From: Xanthomonas hyacinthi
GTDB lineage: Bacteria; Pseudomonadota; Gammaproteobacteria; Xanthomonadales; Xanthomonadaceae
Assembly: GCF_009769165.1 (NCBI RefSeq)
Contig: NZ_CP043476.1
Span: 1,991,001-2,055,000 of the forward strand
DNA length: 64,000 nt
Direction: 5' to 3'
How positions within the stretch are numbered: position 1 is the first letter of the stretch; the number at the start of each line of letters is the position of its first letter. The position numbers and the translations under genes were made by a program. The notes under the pieces were generated by a model. It was not told where the DNA came from and made no database searches. It saw nothing but the letters and a program-made list of their open reading frames with translations. Below are positions 39,492 through 47,678 of the stretch, piece after piece.

Positions 39492-39659
39492 GGAAAAAGG
39501 GGCCTTCCTCGGAAAGTGGGTTGGACGTCTGCGGAAAAAGGGGCGGAAAAAGGGGCCGGCGGAAAAAGGGGCCCGGAAAAAGGGGCCAGGGAAAAAGGGG
39601 CCAGAGAAAATATCCACTTCAACCCACTTCAACCGCATATTTCCTCCGGCCCCTTTTTC
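39492..39659. repeat. GGAAAAAGGGGCC array plus hairpin, copy A
   Basis: About six tandem units of GGAAAAAGGGGCC(nn) occupy 39492-39602. They lead into an inverted repeat, GAGAAAATAT ... ATATTTCCTC (39604-39646), closed by GGCCCCTTTTTC at 39648-39659, which pairs with the last unit. The loop contains a duplicated ACTTCAACCC. See copies B (41202), C (49115) and D (49286). Confidence 0.85.
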
Positions 39660-39704
39660 GCAATCAAGTCGGTCAGTCGTGACACAGCGCCCCCTGTAAC
39701 GTGT

Positions 39705-40193
39705 TCATGCATTCCCCAACGGCAAATACAACGTATGCGAATTCGCCGTGGCTACGCGGAAGCCATAGGCGTGATAGAAACGGGCCGCCTTCTCATGCAG
39801 CGCATCCACCAGCAGCACACGCACCCCTAGCTGCTCGCGTAGCCCCAGGCAGCGCGCCACGGCATGCGCCAGCAGGTAATCACCGTGACCCTTGCCCTGC
39901 TCACTGGCCGAGACGGCCAGCCGCCCCATACGGATGGCCGGCACCGGATAGTTGGGCAGGTGCTTGCGATCCGCCTCCTGCAAGTCTGTCAGCAAGAGTT
40001 GGGCAGCGGACAGGCTGTAGTAGCCGAGGATGCGGGTCGGATCGGCGTCATCCGCCAGGACGTGTGTGGTGCTGATACCATCACGGTGATGCTGGGCGGC
40101 CTGCCGGCACAGGTAGGCATCCAGCGTGGGTTCGCCACAGACAAACCCGTCGCGATGGTGCCGCTTGGGCTTGAGTTGCTCGACAACGAGCAC
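39705..40193 (-). CDS. tacT: GNAT-family toxin (TacT-like acetyltransferase)
   Basis: 162 residues. The GNAT core is visible: ILGYYSLSA, PAIRMGRLAVSASEQGKGHGDYLL (acetyl-CoA pyrophosphate loop Q/RxxGxG/A read as EQGKGHG), and ARFYHAYGF. Size, sequence and the preceding DUF1778 gene match TacT/AtaT-type toxins, which acetylate aminoacyl-tRNA and stop translation. It begins 4 bases after the antitoxin stop. The catalytic Tyr usual in TacT is probably the one in FYHAYGF. Confidence 0.85.
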   Translation of the reverse strand: MLVVEQLKPKRHHRDGFVCGEPTLDAYLCRQAAQHHRDGISTTHVLADDADPTRILGYYSLSAAQLLLTDLQEADRKHLPNYPVPAIRMGRLAVSASEQGKGHGDYLLAHAVARCLGLREQLGVRVLLVDALHEKAARFYHAYGFRVATANSHTLYLPLGNA

Positions 40194-40196
40194 GTA

Positions 40197-40460
40197 TCAC
40201 GCCTGCGCGACGCGGGCGAGGGCCTTTTTCAGCTTGGTGTTCGGCTGGAAAGGAGCATCCAGAGCCTTGAGGAAGCGCCGAGACTCTTCCACCGACAGGG
40301 TGACGGTCAGTTCCGCAGCCATGACGTTCTCGGCCTCGCGCAGTACCGCATCACGCACGAAAGCGGACAGCGGCACGCCTCGCAGGTCGGCGGCACGGGT
40401 AATACGCGCCTTGTCCGCGGGGTTCAGGCGCAGGTCGAGACGGGCGGCAGCAGTGTTCAT
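40197..40460 (-). CDS. tacA: DUF1778-family antitoxin (TacA-like)
   Basis: 87 residues from ATG 40460, preceded by AAGGAGAA at the right distance. The ribbon-helix-helix N-terminus RLDLRLNPADKARITRAADLRGVPLSAFVRDAV would bind the operator, and the C-terminal segment (SVEESRRFLKALDAPFQPNTKLKKAL) wraps the toxin. It is expected to neutralise TacT and to repress its own promoter. Confidence 0.87.
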   Translation of the reverse strand: MNTAAARLDLRLNPADKARITRAADLRGVPLSAFVRDAVLREAENVMAAELTVTLSVEESRRFLKALDAPFQPNTKLKKALARVAQA

Positions 40461-40472
40461 GGCAGTTCTCCT

Positions 40473-40508
40473 TGTACGGAATAGTACCGTACATATGCCG
40501 AAAGTCAA
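40473..40508 (-). promoter_or_regulatory. Promoter and operator of the tacAT pair
   Basis: On the minus strand TTGACT (40508-40503), 16 bases, TACTAT (40486-40481). The -10 lies in the spacer of an inverted repeat TGTACGG-N7-CCGTACA (40473-40493), so bound antitoxin would block the promoter. Start codon 13 bases beyond the repeat. Confidence 0.8.
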
Positions 40509-40742
40509 ACCCCAGTTGAGTACTGCGCAGCAGGTCATTGACTGGCGTGGCCCTGAAGTGAGGGCACGGGCTAGCGCCGGCCAAGCGGCATGGGATCGCG
40601 CTGCGCTAGAGCTATGCGCGGCAAGTTCCTGCTCTGAGCCGCAAGGCCGGGCGGTATGCGCACGCGCGCCAGTTTAAGCGGATGCAGCGAGTGCTGCGGC
40701 GTCAGCGCACGTTGCTGGGGCGTGTGTTGCGCGATATGCAGC

Positions 40743-40919
40743 GCAAGCTTAAGCGCCGTGCAATCTGGTTGAGGTTCCGGCCCCAGGCCAACAATTGGTA
40801 GTTGGACTCTCCAAGCACATCGACCTCTTTGTCCCGAATTGAGGTTCGCCGGTAAGGCCTGCGCGAACAGCGTCTACCACCCATCGGCTCATCGAACACC
40901 TTTCGACATTGGCAAGCTC
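40743..40919 (-). pseudogene. mobC-like relaxosome accessory gene remnant with frameshift
   Basis: Two minus-strand frames join into a MobC-like sequence: SRWVVDAVRAGLTGEPQFG (upstream part) and VLGESNYQLLAWGRNLNQIA (downstream part, containing the GxNLNQIAR signature). The frame changes near 40840. MobC assists relaxase nicking in mobilisable plasmids and integrative elements; no relaxase gene is left. It overlaps the LysR remnant on the other strand. The rest of 40540-40742 shows nothing recognisable. Confidence 0.6.
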
Positions 40920-40924
40920 TCGGA

Positions 40925-41197
40925 CTGCTGCCTTCTCGGAAGCAGGGCGATGGCATCGTGGCGATTCCTGTCTGGAGGGAGCCCCGCATGGTCGCCGTAC
41001 CAACCCGGCATCCGCTGCTCAAGCACAAACGTATTCCACTGGAAGAACTGCTGCGCTATCCGTTGGCACTATGCGATCCGCAGGCATGCGAAGGCCATGC
41101 CAAGCATATCGAACGCGTGCTGCGTCAGGCCGACGCAGAACCGCTGATTGCAGAACGGGTGGCCTCATGCGACATGATGATGGTACTGGTGTTGAAA
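40925..41197 (+). pseudogene. LysR-type regulator, internal fragment of the effector domain
   Basis: Plus-strand frame reading GDGIVAIPVWREPRMVAV, HPLLKHKRIPLEELLRYPLALC and HAKHIERVLRQADAEP resembles the substrate-binding domain of LysR-type regulators. There is no helix-turn-helix part upstream, and the frame runs into GAAAAAGGGGCC repeats at 41197. It is the second gene in the window cut off by that element. Confidence 0.55.
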
Positions 41198-41201
41198 AAG
41201 T

Positions 41202-41310
41202 GAAAAAGGGGCCAGAGGATGAAAAAGGGGCCGATGAAAAAGGGAAAAAGGGGCCAAGGGAAAAAGGGGCCAGTGGGAAAAAGGGGCCAGAGGAAATACC
41301 CACTTCAACC
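41202..41310. repeat. GGAAAAAGGGGCC array plus half hairpin, copy B
   Basis: Six units of GAAAAAGGGGCC with variable spacers (41202-41288), then AGAGGAAATACCCACTTCAA, the left arm and loop of the hairpin seen in copies C and D. The right arm is missing; the IS4-family element begins here instead. Confidence 0.85.
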
Positions 41311-42662
41311 CTGAGGTATCCCCACGTTTTCCTAAGTAAGATCAACCGGTTAACGGTGATCAGACAGGAAACAAGTGCGCGCATGGCGCAGTCTTGAAGG
41401 TGACGAAACCAAAAAGGACTGACCGCCATGCGCGCCAGCCAAGTATTGCAGAAGTGCCTGAGGGATTCATTGGAGCCGATGCACGCGCTGCGCGAAGCGG
41501 TGTTGTTGCGTTCGATCGAAGCGCTGATTGCCGGGCAACGACTGACCCTGACCGATGTCGCACGCGCCTGGCCCGGCGCCGAGCGCGTCAAGGCGCCGCT
41601 CAAGGCCTTCGACCGATTGCTAAGCACCGGCATCTGCATGATGAGCGCGAGCGGATCTACGCCGGCATGGCCCGCTGGCTGCTGCGTGGGCAACGGCCGG
41701 TGATCGTGATCGATTGGAGCGATCTGAAAGCCGACAAGTCCTGGTGCCTGCTGCGTGCGGCCGTTCCGGTCGGTGGACGCACGCTTCCGGTGCTGGACAT
41801 GGTGTTTGCGGGCAAGCAACAGGGCGCGCCTGCGGCAGAGAAACGCTTTCTCAAGCGCCTGGCGGCCCTGATGCCGGCGCATGCACGGCCGATCCTGGTC
41901 ACCGACGCCGGCTTCCGCAGCCCCTGGTGCCGGGCAGTCTCCGCACAGGGTTGGGACTGGGTGGGACGGTTGCGAGGAACCACGTTGGTCAAGCCTGTTG
42001 AAGTGGAGGATCACGACGATCAATGGGGGCCGTGTCGCGCCCTGCATCCGTTGGCCTGCGAGAGGCCCAGGTTGCTTCCTCCGATGCACATCAATCGCAG
42101 CAGTCCGCTGGAATGTTGCCTGGCGGTCTATCGCAAGCTGGCCAAGGGTCGCAAGCACATCACCCGGCACGGGACAGTGGCGGGTAGCAAGCTCAGCCGG
42201 CAATGTGCAGCGCGGGAGCGCGAACCGTGGTTGATCGTGGCCTCCCCTGACTTGGCGGATATGAGTGCACGACAGTTGGTCGCACTGTATGGCCGCAGGA
42301 TGCAGATCGAATCCTCTTTCCGCGATCTGAAATCGCACCGCGACGGCCATGCCTTCGAGGACAGCTTGACCCACAAGCGCCGTCGGTTGGACATCCTGCT
42401 GCTGATCAACGCTATGGCCAGCTTCGCCCAGTGGTTGACCGGACTGGGCTGCGAGGCGACCGGGATCGACCAATGGCTGTATCCAGCCAAACGGCGACGA
42501 AAGCTGTACTCGACCCTGCGCGTGGGCCGGGAGGCACTGGTCCGAAGTTGGCCCATGGAGCCGGTCTGGAAGTGGCTGCAACGACTGCGAGAACTTCCGG
42601 AACACGTGCTCGATCAGATGGTCGCACCCTCATGAAAAATGTGGGGATACCTCAGGGTTGAA
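41303..42662. mobile_element. IS4-family insertion sequence with terminal inverted repeats
   Basis: The left end from 41303 (CTTCAACCCTGAGGTATCCC...) and the right end to ~42662 (GTGGGGATACCTCAGGGTTG...) are exact inverse complements over 23 bases, continuing after one mismatch. The enclosed frame is an IS4-type DDE transposase. The outer eight bases, CTTCAACC, also form the loop of the neighbouring hairpin element, so the true end of the IS is ambiguous. No target duplication is evident. Confidence 0.75.
41428..42635 (+). pseudogene. IS4-family transposase, broken by a one-base deletion
   Basis: The N-terminal frame starts at ATG 41428 (MRASQVLQKCLRDSLEPMHA) and holds good sequence up to AFDRLLS. 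From ~41630 the homology moves to the next frame (HLHDERERIYAGMARWLL) and continues to 42635. One missing A in AGCACCGGCATC restores continuity. The DDE residues remain: Asp in VIVIDWSDLK, Asp in VTDAGF, and Glu in YGRRMQIESSFRDLK, the IS4 Y-R-E-K box. Unless recoded by frameshifting, the element is inactive. Confidence 0.8.
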
Positions 42663-42803
42663 GGAGCTTTTCAGGCCTGAGGTTCGCTCTCTCTACCCCC
42701 GATAAACATCCGTAACCGCACTTCCCTTTACGTCCGCTATTGGGCCCGGAAGCAGCGATGTGCAGCGCTACCTCGCAGCAAAGGAAGGCTCAGTTCGCTG
42801 AGC

Positions 42804-43214
42804 TCAGCCCTCGCGAGATTGCTGATCGTCGGCTCCGATGAGCACGTAAACGGATTTGATGCGGCCGTCCTGCAGATGCACCACGTCGACTCCGGAGATT
42901 GCAGCTTCCACCGCGGGGGCGCCCAATTTCCAGGCCAGGCACGCGACGTTGCCAAGACCCAAGCCCCTTCCATCGGCCCTGAAAGAGAAGTCCTCCGGAA
43001 AGCTTGCTAGCAGTTCGTCGATACGTTCTGAGATCGCCTTCAGGCCGATGTAGCTTCCTTCCGGATCGAGCATCTCGGCGTTGGCGTGATAAAGCTTCAC
43101 CAAGGCAGCCGAGCGCCTATCTGGATCACGTTCGTTGAATATTTGCTCAAGATGCGCGCGCAGCAACGCGTCGTAGTCAAAGTCTGCTGGCGCAGGTACG
43201 GGTATGGTCTGCAT
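42804..43214 (-). CDS. SnoaL-like/NTF2-fold protein
   Basis: 136 residues from ATG 43214 (GGAAG just upstream; ATG 43238 lacks a ribosome-binding site). LLRAHLEQIFNERDPDRRSAALVKLYHANAEMLDPEG is the typical N-terminal helix of the NTF2/SnoaL fold, with VDVVHLQDGRIKSVYVL as the closing strand. Such proteins are often isomerases or hydrolases of small aromatics; there is no clear function here. Nothing is seen in 42663-42803. Confidence 0.75.
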   Translation of the reverse strand: MQTIPVPAPADFDYDALLRAHLEQIFNERDPDRRSAALVKLYHANAEMLDPEGSYIGLKAISERIDELLASFPEDFSFRADGRGLGLGNVACLAWKLGAPAVEAAISGVDVVHLQDGRIKSVYVLIGADDQQSREG

Positions 43215-43287
43215 GAAACTTCCGAAGAGCGAATCCATTAAGTGAGGTCTAGGTCACGAGGGTCTGGCGTGGCTATGCGCAAGAAAA

Positions 43288-43695
43288 TCAGCCTTGCGCG
43301 GCGGCAGAGGTGGCGAAACTGTCTTCCAGCATCAGGAAGCGCGTGATCTCATCGCCCACGATGGTCAGCACGATCGCGTATGCGGTTTCGATGGTATTGC
43401 CGGTCGAAAGGATCCGAGTGGCAAGCTCGCCGAAGATGATGGCGCGTTGTTCGCCGGCCATCACGTCGTGGATGTCCAGGCTCAGGCGTTCGATCATCTG
43501 GCTCGATTCGCGCACGAAGTCGGCGACGGCGGCGCGGCCGGTCTTGCGGCCCACCCAGGGCAGCACGCCGCTGTCGCCGGGGATGTGCCAGTCCAGGTCG
43601 GCGCTGAACAGCTTTGCGATCTCTTCCGGCGAAGCGCCCGAGCCGAGCCTGGCGAGGAATTGATTGGCGATGTCGAGGTTTTTCTGCACGCTCAT
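43288..43695 (-). CDS. SnoaL-like/NTF2-fold protein
   Basis: 135 residues beginning MSVQKNLDIANQFLARLGSG. The SnoaL-type pattern includes LFSADLDWHIPGD (Trp-His near the pocket), FVRESSQMIERLSLDIHDVM, and TAYAIVLTIVGDEITRFLMLEDSF. It lies 63 bases downstream of the short-chain dehydrogenase and probably belongs to the same transcript; paralogous in fold, not closely in sequence, to the 42804 protein. Confidence 0.8.
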   Translation of the reverse strand: MSVQKNLDIANQFLARLGSGASPEEIAKLFSADLDWHIPGDSGVLPWVGRKTGRAAVADFVRESSQMIERLSLDIHDVMAGEQRAIIFGELATRILSTGNTIETAYAIVLTIVGDEITRFLMLEDSFATSAAAQG

Positions 43696-43758
43696 GGCGT
43701 TGATTCCTTTGGGGACAAGTCGGTATTGCAGCGCCCGGCGGAAGCGCCGCGGGAAAGG

Positions 43759-44541
43759 TCAGATCTGGGTCACGCCGCCGTCGACGACCAGCTCCGTGCC
43801 GGTGATGTAGCTGGCATCGTCCGAGGCCAGGAACGACATCGCCTTGGCCATCTCGTCGGCGCTGGCAGCGCGACCCAACGGCGTCGTGACAGCGACCTGC
43901 TCCAGGTATTGGGCGATGTCTTGGTCGCTCATGCCCAGCTCGGATTTGTATGCCGGCGTCACCACCACGCCCGGCGCGATGATGTTGACCCGGATGTCGC
44001 GCCCCTTCAGATCCGATGCCCAGGTGCGGACGAAGGAGCGCAGCGCCGCTTTGGTTGCAGCGTAGACGCCGAATGCCGGCGTGCCCTGGCTGGCGGCGAT
44101 CGAGCCGGTGACGACGATCGCACCGCCCGGCCCCATCAGTGTCAGCGCCTTCTGCACGGTGAACAGCGTGCCTTTGACATTGATGCCGAAGTACTTGTCC
44201 ACCTGGGCCTCGGTGGTCGCGTCCAGAGGCGCGAACTCGCCGCCCCCGGCATTGGCGAAGAGCAGGTCCAGTCGGCCGCGGGACTGTCCAATGGTGGCAA
44301 AGATCCTGTCCAGGTCGGTCGCCACCGCGATATCGCCGCGGATGGCGCTGGCGCCGTGGCCGATCTCGGCGACGGCCGCGTCCAGCTCCGGCCGGCGGCG
44401 CCCGGTGATGAAAACGGTGGCTCCTTCCCGGGCCAGCCGCTTGGCCGTGGCCAGGCCGATGCCGGAGCTACCGCCGGTGACCAGGGCGATCTTGCCCGCG
44501 TGCTTTGTGGTGTGGACGTTGTCCAGATCGGTGACGTGCAT
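43759..44541 (-). CDS. Short-chain dehydrogenase/reductase (classical SDR)
   Basis: 260 residues. Cofactor loop GGSSGIG near residues 23-29, NAGGG, and catalytic Ser in VTGSIAAS with YAATK (Tyr and Lys). Arg residues after the second strand (TGRRRPEL) suggest an NADP(H) preference. C-terminal DGGVTQ is typical. It is divergent from a LysR-type regulator that probably controls it. Confidence 0.92.
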   Translation of the reverse strand: MHVTDLDNVHTTKHAGKIALVTGGSSGIGLATAKRLAREGATVFITGRRRPELDAAVAEIGHGASAIRGDIAVATDLDRIFATIGQSRGRLDLLFANAGGGEFAPLDATTEAQVDKYFGINVKGTLFTVQKALTLMGPGGAIVVTGSIAASQGTPAFGVYAATKAALRSFVRTWASDLKGRDIRVNIIAPGVVVTPAYKSELGMSDQDIAQYLEQVAVTTPLGRAASADEMAKAMSFLASDDASYITGTELVVDGGVTQI

Positions 44542-44606
44542 GATGGAACTCCGGTCGGCGGCCTTGCCGCGCTGTGGAGCCCACTCTATTCCTGGAAAAA
44601 TAGTCG

Positions 44607-44650
44607 ATAAACCGGTAGTTTATGGTTTCTTTATTTCCTTATGGAAATAA
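44607..44650. promoter_or_regulatory. Two palindromes between the divergent SDR and LysR genes
   Basis: ATAAAC-N5-GTTTAT (44607-44623) and TTATTTCC-TTAT-GGAAATAA (44631-44650) are perfect inverted repeats in an AT-rich divergent promoter region. They are plausible binding sites for the LysR-type protein encoded at 44673. Confidence 0.6.
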
Positions 44651-44672
44651 TCAAACCACGCCAGGAGCGGTC

Positions 44673-45593
44673 ATGGATCATCTGCAAGCCATTCGTGCAT
44701 TCGCGCGGGTCGTGGAAACCGGCGGATTCAGCCGGGCGGCCGAGTCCCTGCAAATGCCCAACGCGACCTTGAGCAAATCGATCGGCGCGCTGGAAAAGCA
44801 CCTGGGCGTCAAACTGCTGGAACGCAGTACCCGGCGGGTCAGCGTGACCAATGATGGTGCGGCCTATTACGAACGCGTCCTGCACCTGCTCACCGAATTG
44901 GACGATGTCGAGGCCACCCTGGGTCGGGCCCAGGCCAGCCCACGCGGTCGGCTCCGGGTGGATACCGGTGGTTCCACCGCCAGTGGCCTGCTGATTCCAG
45001 CGTTGCCGGATTTCTGCGCGCGCTATCCCGATATCCAGCTGCAGCTCGGGGTGACCGACCGCACGGTCGATGTCATCGGCGAGAACATCGACTGCGCTAT
45101 CCGCAGCACGGCCAACGATGGCGCGCTGATCTCGCGCAGGATCGGCGCACTGGCCTGGACGACCTGCGCCAGCCCGGCCTACCTGCAGCGTCATGGCGTG
45201 CCCACAAATCCTCAGCGGCTGGTCGATGGAAATTTCCCAGTAGCCGGCTATTTCTCGGCGCAAAGCGGCGTAATGCCGCCGCTGCATTTCGCCCGCGACG
45301 GCACGCCACTGCAGGTTTCACCCGACTGCGCGGTGATGGTCAACGAAAGCAATGCCCATCTGGCGACGGCGCTGGCTGGCATCGGCTTGGTCCATACATT
45401 GGATTTCATGGTCCGCCCGGCCATCGCGCGTGGCGAGCTTGTCGCCGTGCTCGAGGACTGGCGGCCAACGCCGCTGGACGTCTACATTGCCTACGCACCA
45501 AGCCGGCAGCTCAGCACCAAGGTGCGCGTGTTCGTCGACTGGGTCAGCGCGCTGTATGCGCGTGTCGAACATGGACTGCCCACCTCGGCCTGA
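44673..45593 (+). CDS. LysR-type transcriptional regulator
   Basis: 306 residues from ATG 44673, with AGGAG nearby. Helix-turn-helix: MDHLQAIRAFARVVETGGFSRAAESLQMPNATLSKSIGALEK, followed by the linker and an effector-binding domain (GRLRVDTGGSTASGLLIPALPDF). The closest named relatives are CrgA/DsdC-like LysR proteins acting on adjacent oxidoreductases. It sits in a divergent arrangement with the SDR gene, and two palindromes lie between them. Confidence 0.92.
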   Translation: MDHLQAIRAFARVVETGGFSRAAESLQMPNATLSKSIGALEKHLGVKLLERSTRRVSVTNDGAAYYERVLHLLTELDDVEATLGRAQASPRGRLRVDTGGSTASGLLIPALPDFCARYPDIQLQLGVTDRTVDVIGENIDCAIRSTANDGALISRRIGALAWTTCASPAYLQRHGVPTNPQRLVDGNFPVAGYFSAQSGVMPPLHFARDGTPLQVSPDCAVMVNESNAHLATALAGIGLVHTLDFMVRPAIARGELVAVLEDWRPTPLDVYIAYAPSRQLSTKVRVFVDWVSALYARVEHGLPTSA

Positions 45594-45631
45594 TGCCGCT
45601 TCGGAATCCGAAACACACTGCGCCAAGGCTT

Positions 45632-46471
45632 TCAGCCTAGCGCTGCATCGGTGCCAATCGACAGTTCTCGCCATCGCGCGATTTCGGCCAGCATGCCGTT
45701 GAGTTTGGTCGTGGCGGCCTCGACGGCCATCGCGCCGGCGAGGAACCGCAGCGGCGGATCAGGCTGTCCGGCAAGCTGCACCAGGGCCGCAGCCAGCCTG
45801 GCCGGATCACCAGGCTGTTGGCCGCTGCGTCCCTCGAAGCCCTGCCGCAACTGCTGCCTGCGCTGGTCGTAGTCGGCGATGGGATGGCCGCCGAAGCGCA
45901 GCGACTCACTGCTCAGGAATTCGGTCCGGAACGGGCCCGGCTCCACGATGGTCACACCGATGCCGAATGGCTGCACTTCCCTGGCCAGACATTCCGAAAA
46001 ACCCTCCAGCCCGAACTTGCTGGCGCAGTACAGCGATGCCAGTTCGCCGCCGACCAATCCGCCCAGGGAGGACACATTGAAGATGTGGCCGCGCCTGGCT
46101 GCGCGCATCAAGGGCAGCACCGCCCAGGTGACGTTGAACGCGCCGAACAGGTTGGTCGCCAGCTGCGCCTGCGCATCGGCCAGTTCCAGTTCCTCGAAGA
46201 AGCCCATGTGCCCATAGCCGGCATTGTTCACCAGCACGTCGATGCCGCCGAAGCGAGCCACTGCGGCCTGGGCGGCTTCAGCCGCCTGCGATGCGTCACC
46301 GACCTCCAGTTCGACAGCGAGCAGCGATCCTGTCTGAGTGCCCAGTGCCTGCTGGATCGCCTCAACGCGGCGTCCGGTCGCGACCACGCGGTCACCTGCC
46401 TCCAGCGCCGCCTTTGCGATTGCCACGCCCATGCCGCGCGTGGTCCCTGTGATCAACCATGTCTTGCCCAT
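45632..46471 (-). CDS. Short-chain dehydrogenase/reductase, second copy
   Basis: 279 residues from ATG 46471, 8 bases from AGGAG. Cofactor loop TGTTRGMG near the N-terminus (GxxxGxG type), NNAGYG, and catalytic Ser in NVSSLGG with YCASKFGLEG. Closest to the oxidoreductases that act on diverse alcohols/ketones. It is divergent from the AraC-type regulator at 46603, a common pairing for inducible reductases. Confidence 0.92.
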   Translation of the reverse strand: MGKTWLITGTTRGMGVAIAKAALEAGDRVVATGRRVEAIQQALGTQTGSLLAVELEVGDASQAAEAAQAAVARFGGIDVLVNNAGYGHMGFFEELELADAQAQLATNLFGAFNVTWAVLPLMRAARRGHIFNVSSLGGLVGGELASLYCASKFGLEGFSECLAREVQPFGIGVTIVEPGPFRTEFLSSESLRFGGHPIADYDQRRQQLRQGFEGRSGQQPGDPARLAAALVQLAGQPDPPLRFLAGAMAVEAATTKLNGMLAEIARWRELSIGTDAALG

Positions 46472-46602
46472 CGATATGCTCCTGAAGCCAGCGCCCATCA
46501 GAGCATCGCGACGCATTGACGCCGTAGACCGGTGGGCGCAGGTTCTTGCACGATCCACCCAGCCACACCACGCACGCACTTCAGATCACCATCCAGCACG
46601 CC

Positions 46603-47499
46603 ATGACCCTGCTGACAGACATTGCCCAACTGATCGCACGCCATGCGCTACCCGACAGCGCGGTCGAACCTTTGGACGGATTGCGTCTGATTCATGCCAC
46701 CGCGCCTACCGCGCCGAGCCACACGTTGTGCGCACCGACGTTTGCCTTGGTCGCCCAGGGCAGCAAGCGCACGGTGCTGGGTCACCAGATCTTCAACTAC
46801 GTTGCAGGCGAATATCTTGTGGCCTCGGTTGATCTGCCGATCAGCGGCCACGTGGTGCAGGCCAGCGCGCAGGCGCCCTACCTGGCCATGACGGTCACGC
46901 TGGATCCGGCCGCCATCGCATCGCTGCTGCTGGAGGATGCGGACCCGCCCATGGACATGCGCGGGCCAGGCATCGGCGTCAGCGTGGCATCGCAAGATCT
47001 GCTGGAGGTGGTGCGAAGGCTGTTGCGCCTGGTGGAGCAACGCCAGGACATCCCGGTGCTGGCTCCGATGTTCAGGCGTGAACTGCTGTGGCGCCTGCTG
47101 GCCGGTGAACACGGCGCGATGGTGCGCGAGATTGGACTGGCCGATAGCCGGTTGGCCAGGATCAGCCGCGCCATCGCCTGGATCCGCGACCACTACGCGC
47201 AGGGACTGGAGGGCGAAACGCTGGCCGAAGCGGCAGGCATGAGTCCCTCCAGCTTCTATCGCCATTTCCGCAGCATCACCGGGATGAGCCCGCTGCAGTT
47301 CCAGAAGCAGATCCGCCTGCAGGACGCCCGCGCGCGCCTGCTTGGCGGCGCCCCGGACGTGGCGTCGGTCGGCTTTGCGGTGGGCTATGACAGCCCGTCG
47401 CAGTTCAGTCGCGAATATGCACGCCTGTTCGGCGCACCACCTGGACTGGATGCGAAGCGGCGACGCGAAACCGGCGGCCTCGAACCTGGCTTGCCCTGA
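46603..47499 (+). CDS. AraC-family transcriptional regulator
   Basis: 298 residues from ATG 46603. N-terminal ligand domain of the AraC_N/CuxR type (FALVAQGSKRTVLGHQIFNYVAGEYLV) and two C-terminal helix-turn-helices (TLAEAAGMSPSSFYRHFRSITG and VASVGFAVGYDSPSQFSREYARLFG). The divergent SDR gene, 131 bases away, is the likely target. Confidence 0.92.
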   Translation: MTLLTDIAQLIARHALPDSAVEPLDGLRLIHATAPTAPSHTLCAPTFALVAQGSKRTVLGHQIFNYVAGEYLVASVDLPISGHVVQASAQAPYLAMTVTLDPAAIASLLLEDADPPMDMRGPGIGVSVASQDLLEVVRRLLRLVEQRQDIPVLAPMFRRELLWRLLAGEHGAMVREIGLADSRLARISRAIAWIRDHYAQGLEGETLAEAAGMSPSSFYRHFRSITGMSPLQFQKQIRLQDARARLLGGAPDVASVGFAVGYDSPSQFSREYARLFGAPPGLDAKRRRETGGLEPGLP

Positions 47500-47678
47500 G
47501 TCCGCACACCAGCAGAACCACTGCAGCGATTGTCCACCGTCGGAAAAACAGAAACCACGGCGAGCCATCCATTCGACGGACCCGGAGTCAATAGACTGCG
47601 ATCGGTTCCAGGCAGCAGCACGATGCCTGCAACCGCGCGGGCCACGTCACACATCGACAGAGAAGACAGGAGACACAC

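Noticed and set aside
39492..39602. Tandem GGAAAAAGGGGCC units as a CRISPR array
   Set aside because: Units are ~13 bases with almost no spacer, no cas genes are present, and spacers are not unique sequences.
41428..42635. Programmed frameshifting in the IS4 transposase
   Set aside because: No A-rich or other slippery run at the junction and IS4 elements normally use a single frame; a plain deletion is simpler.
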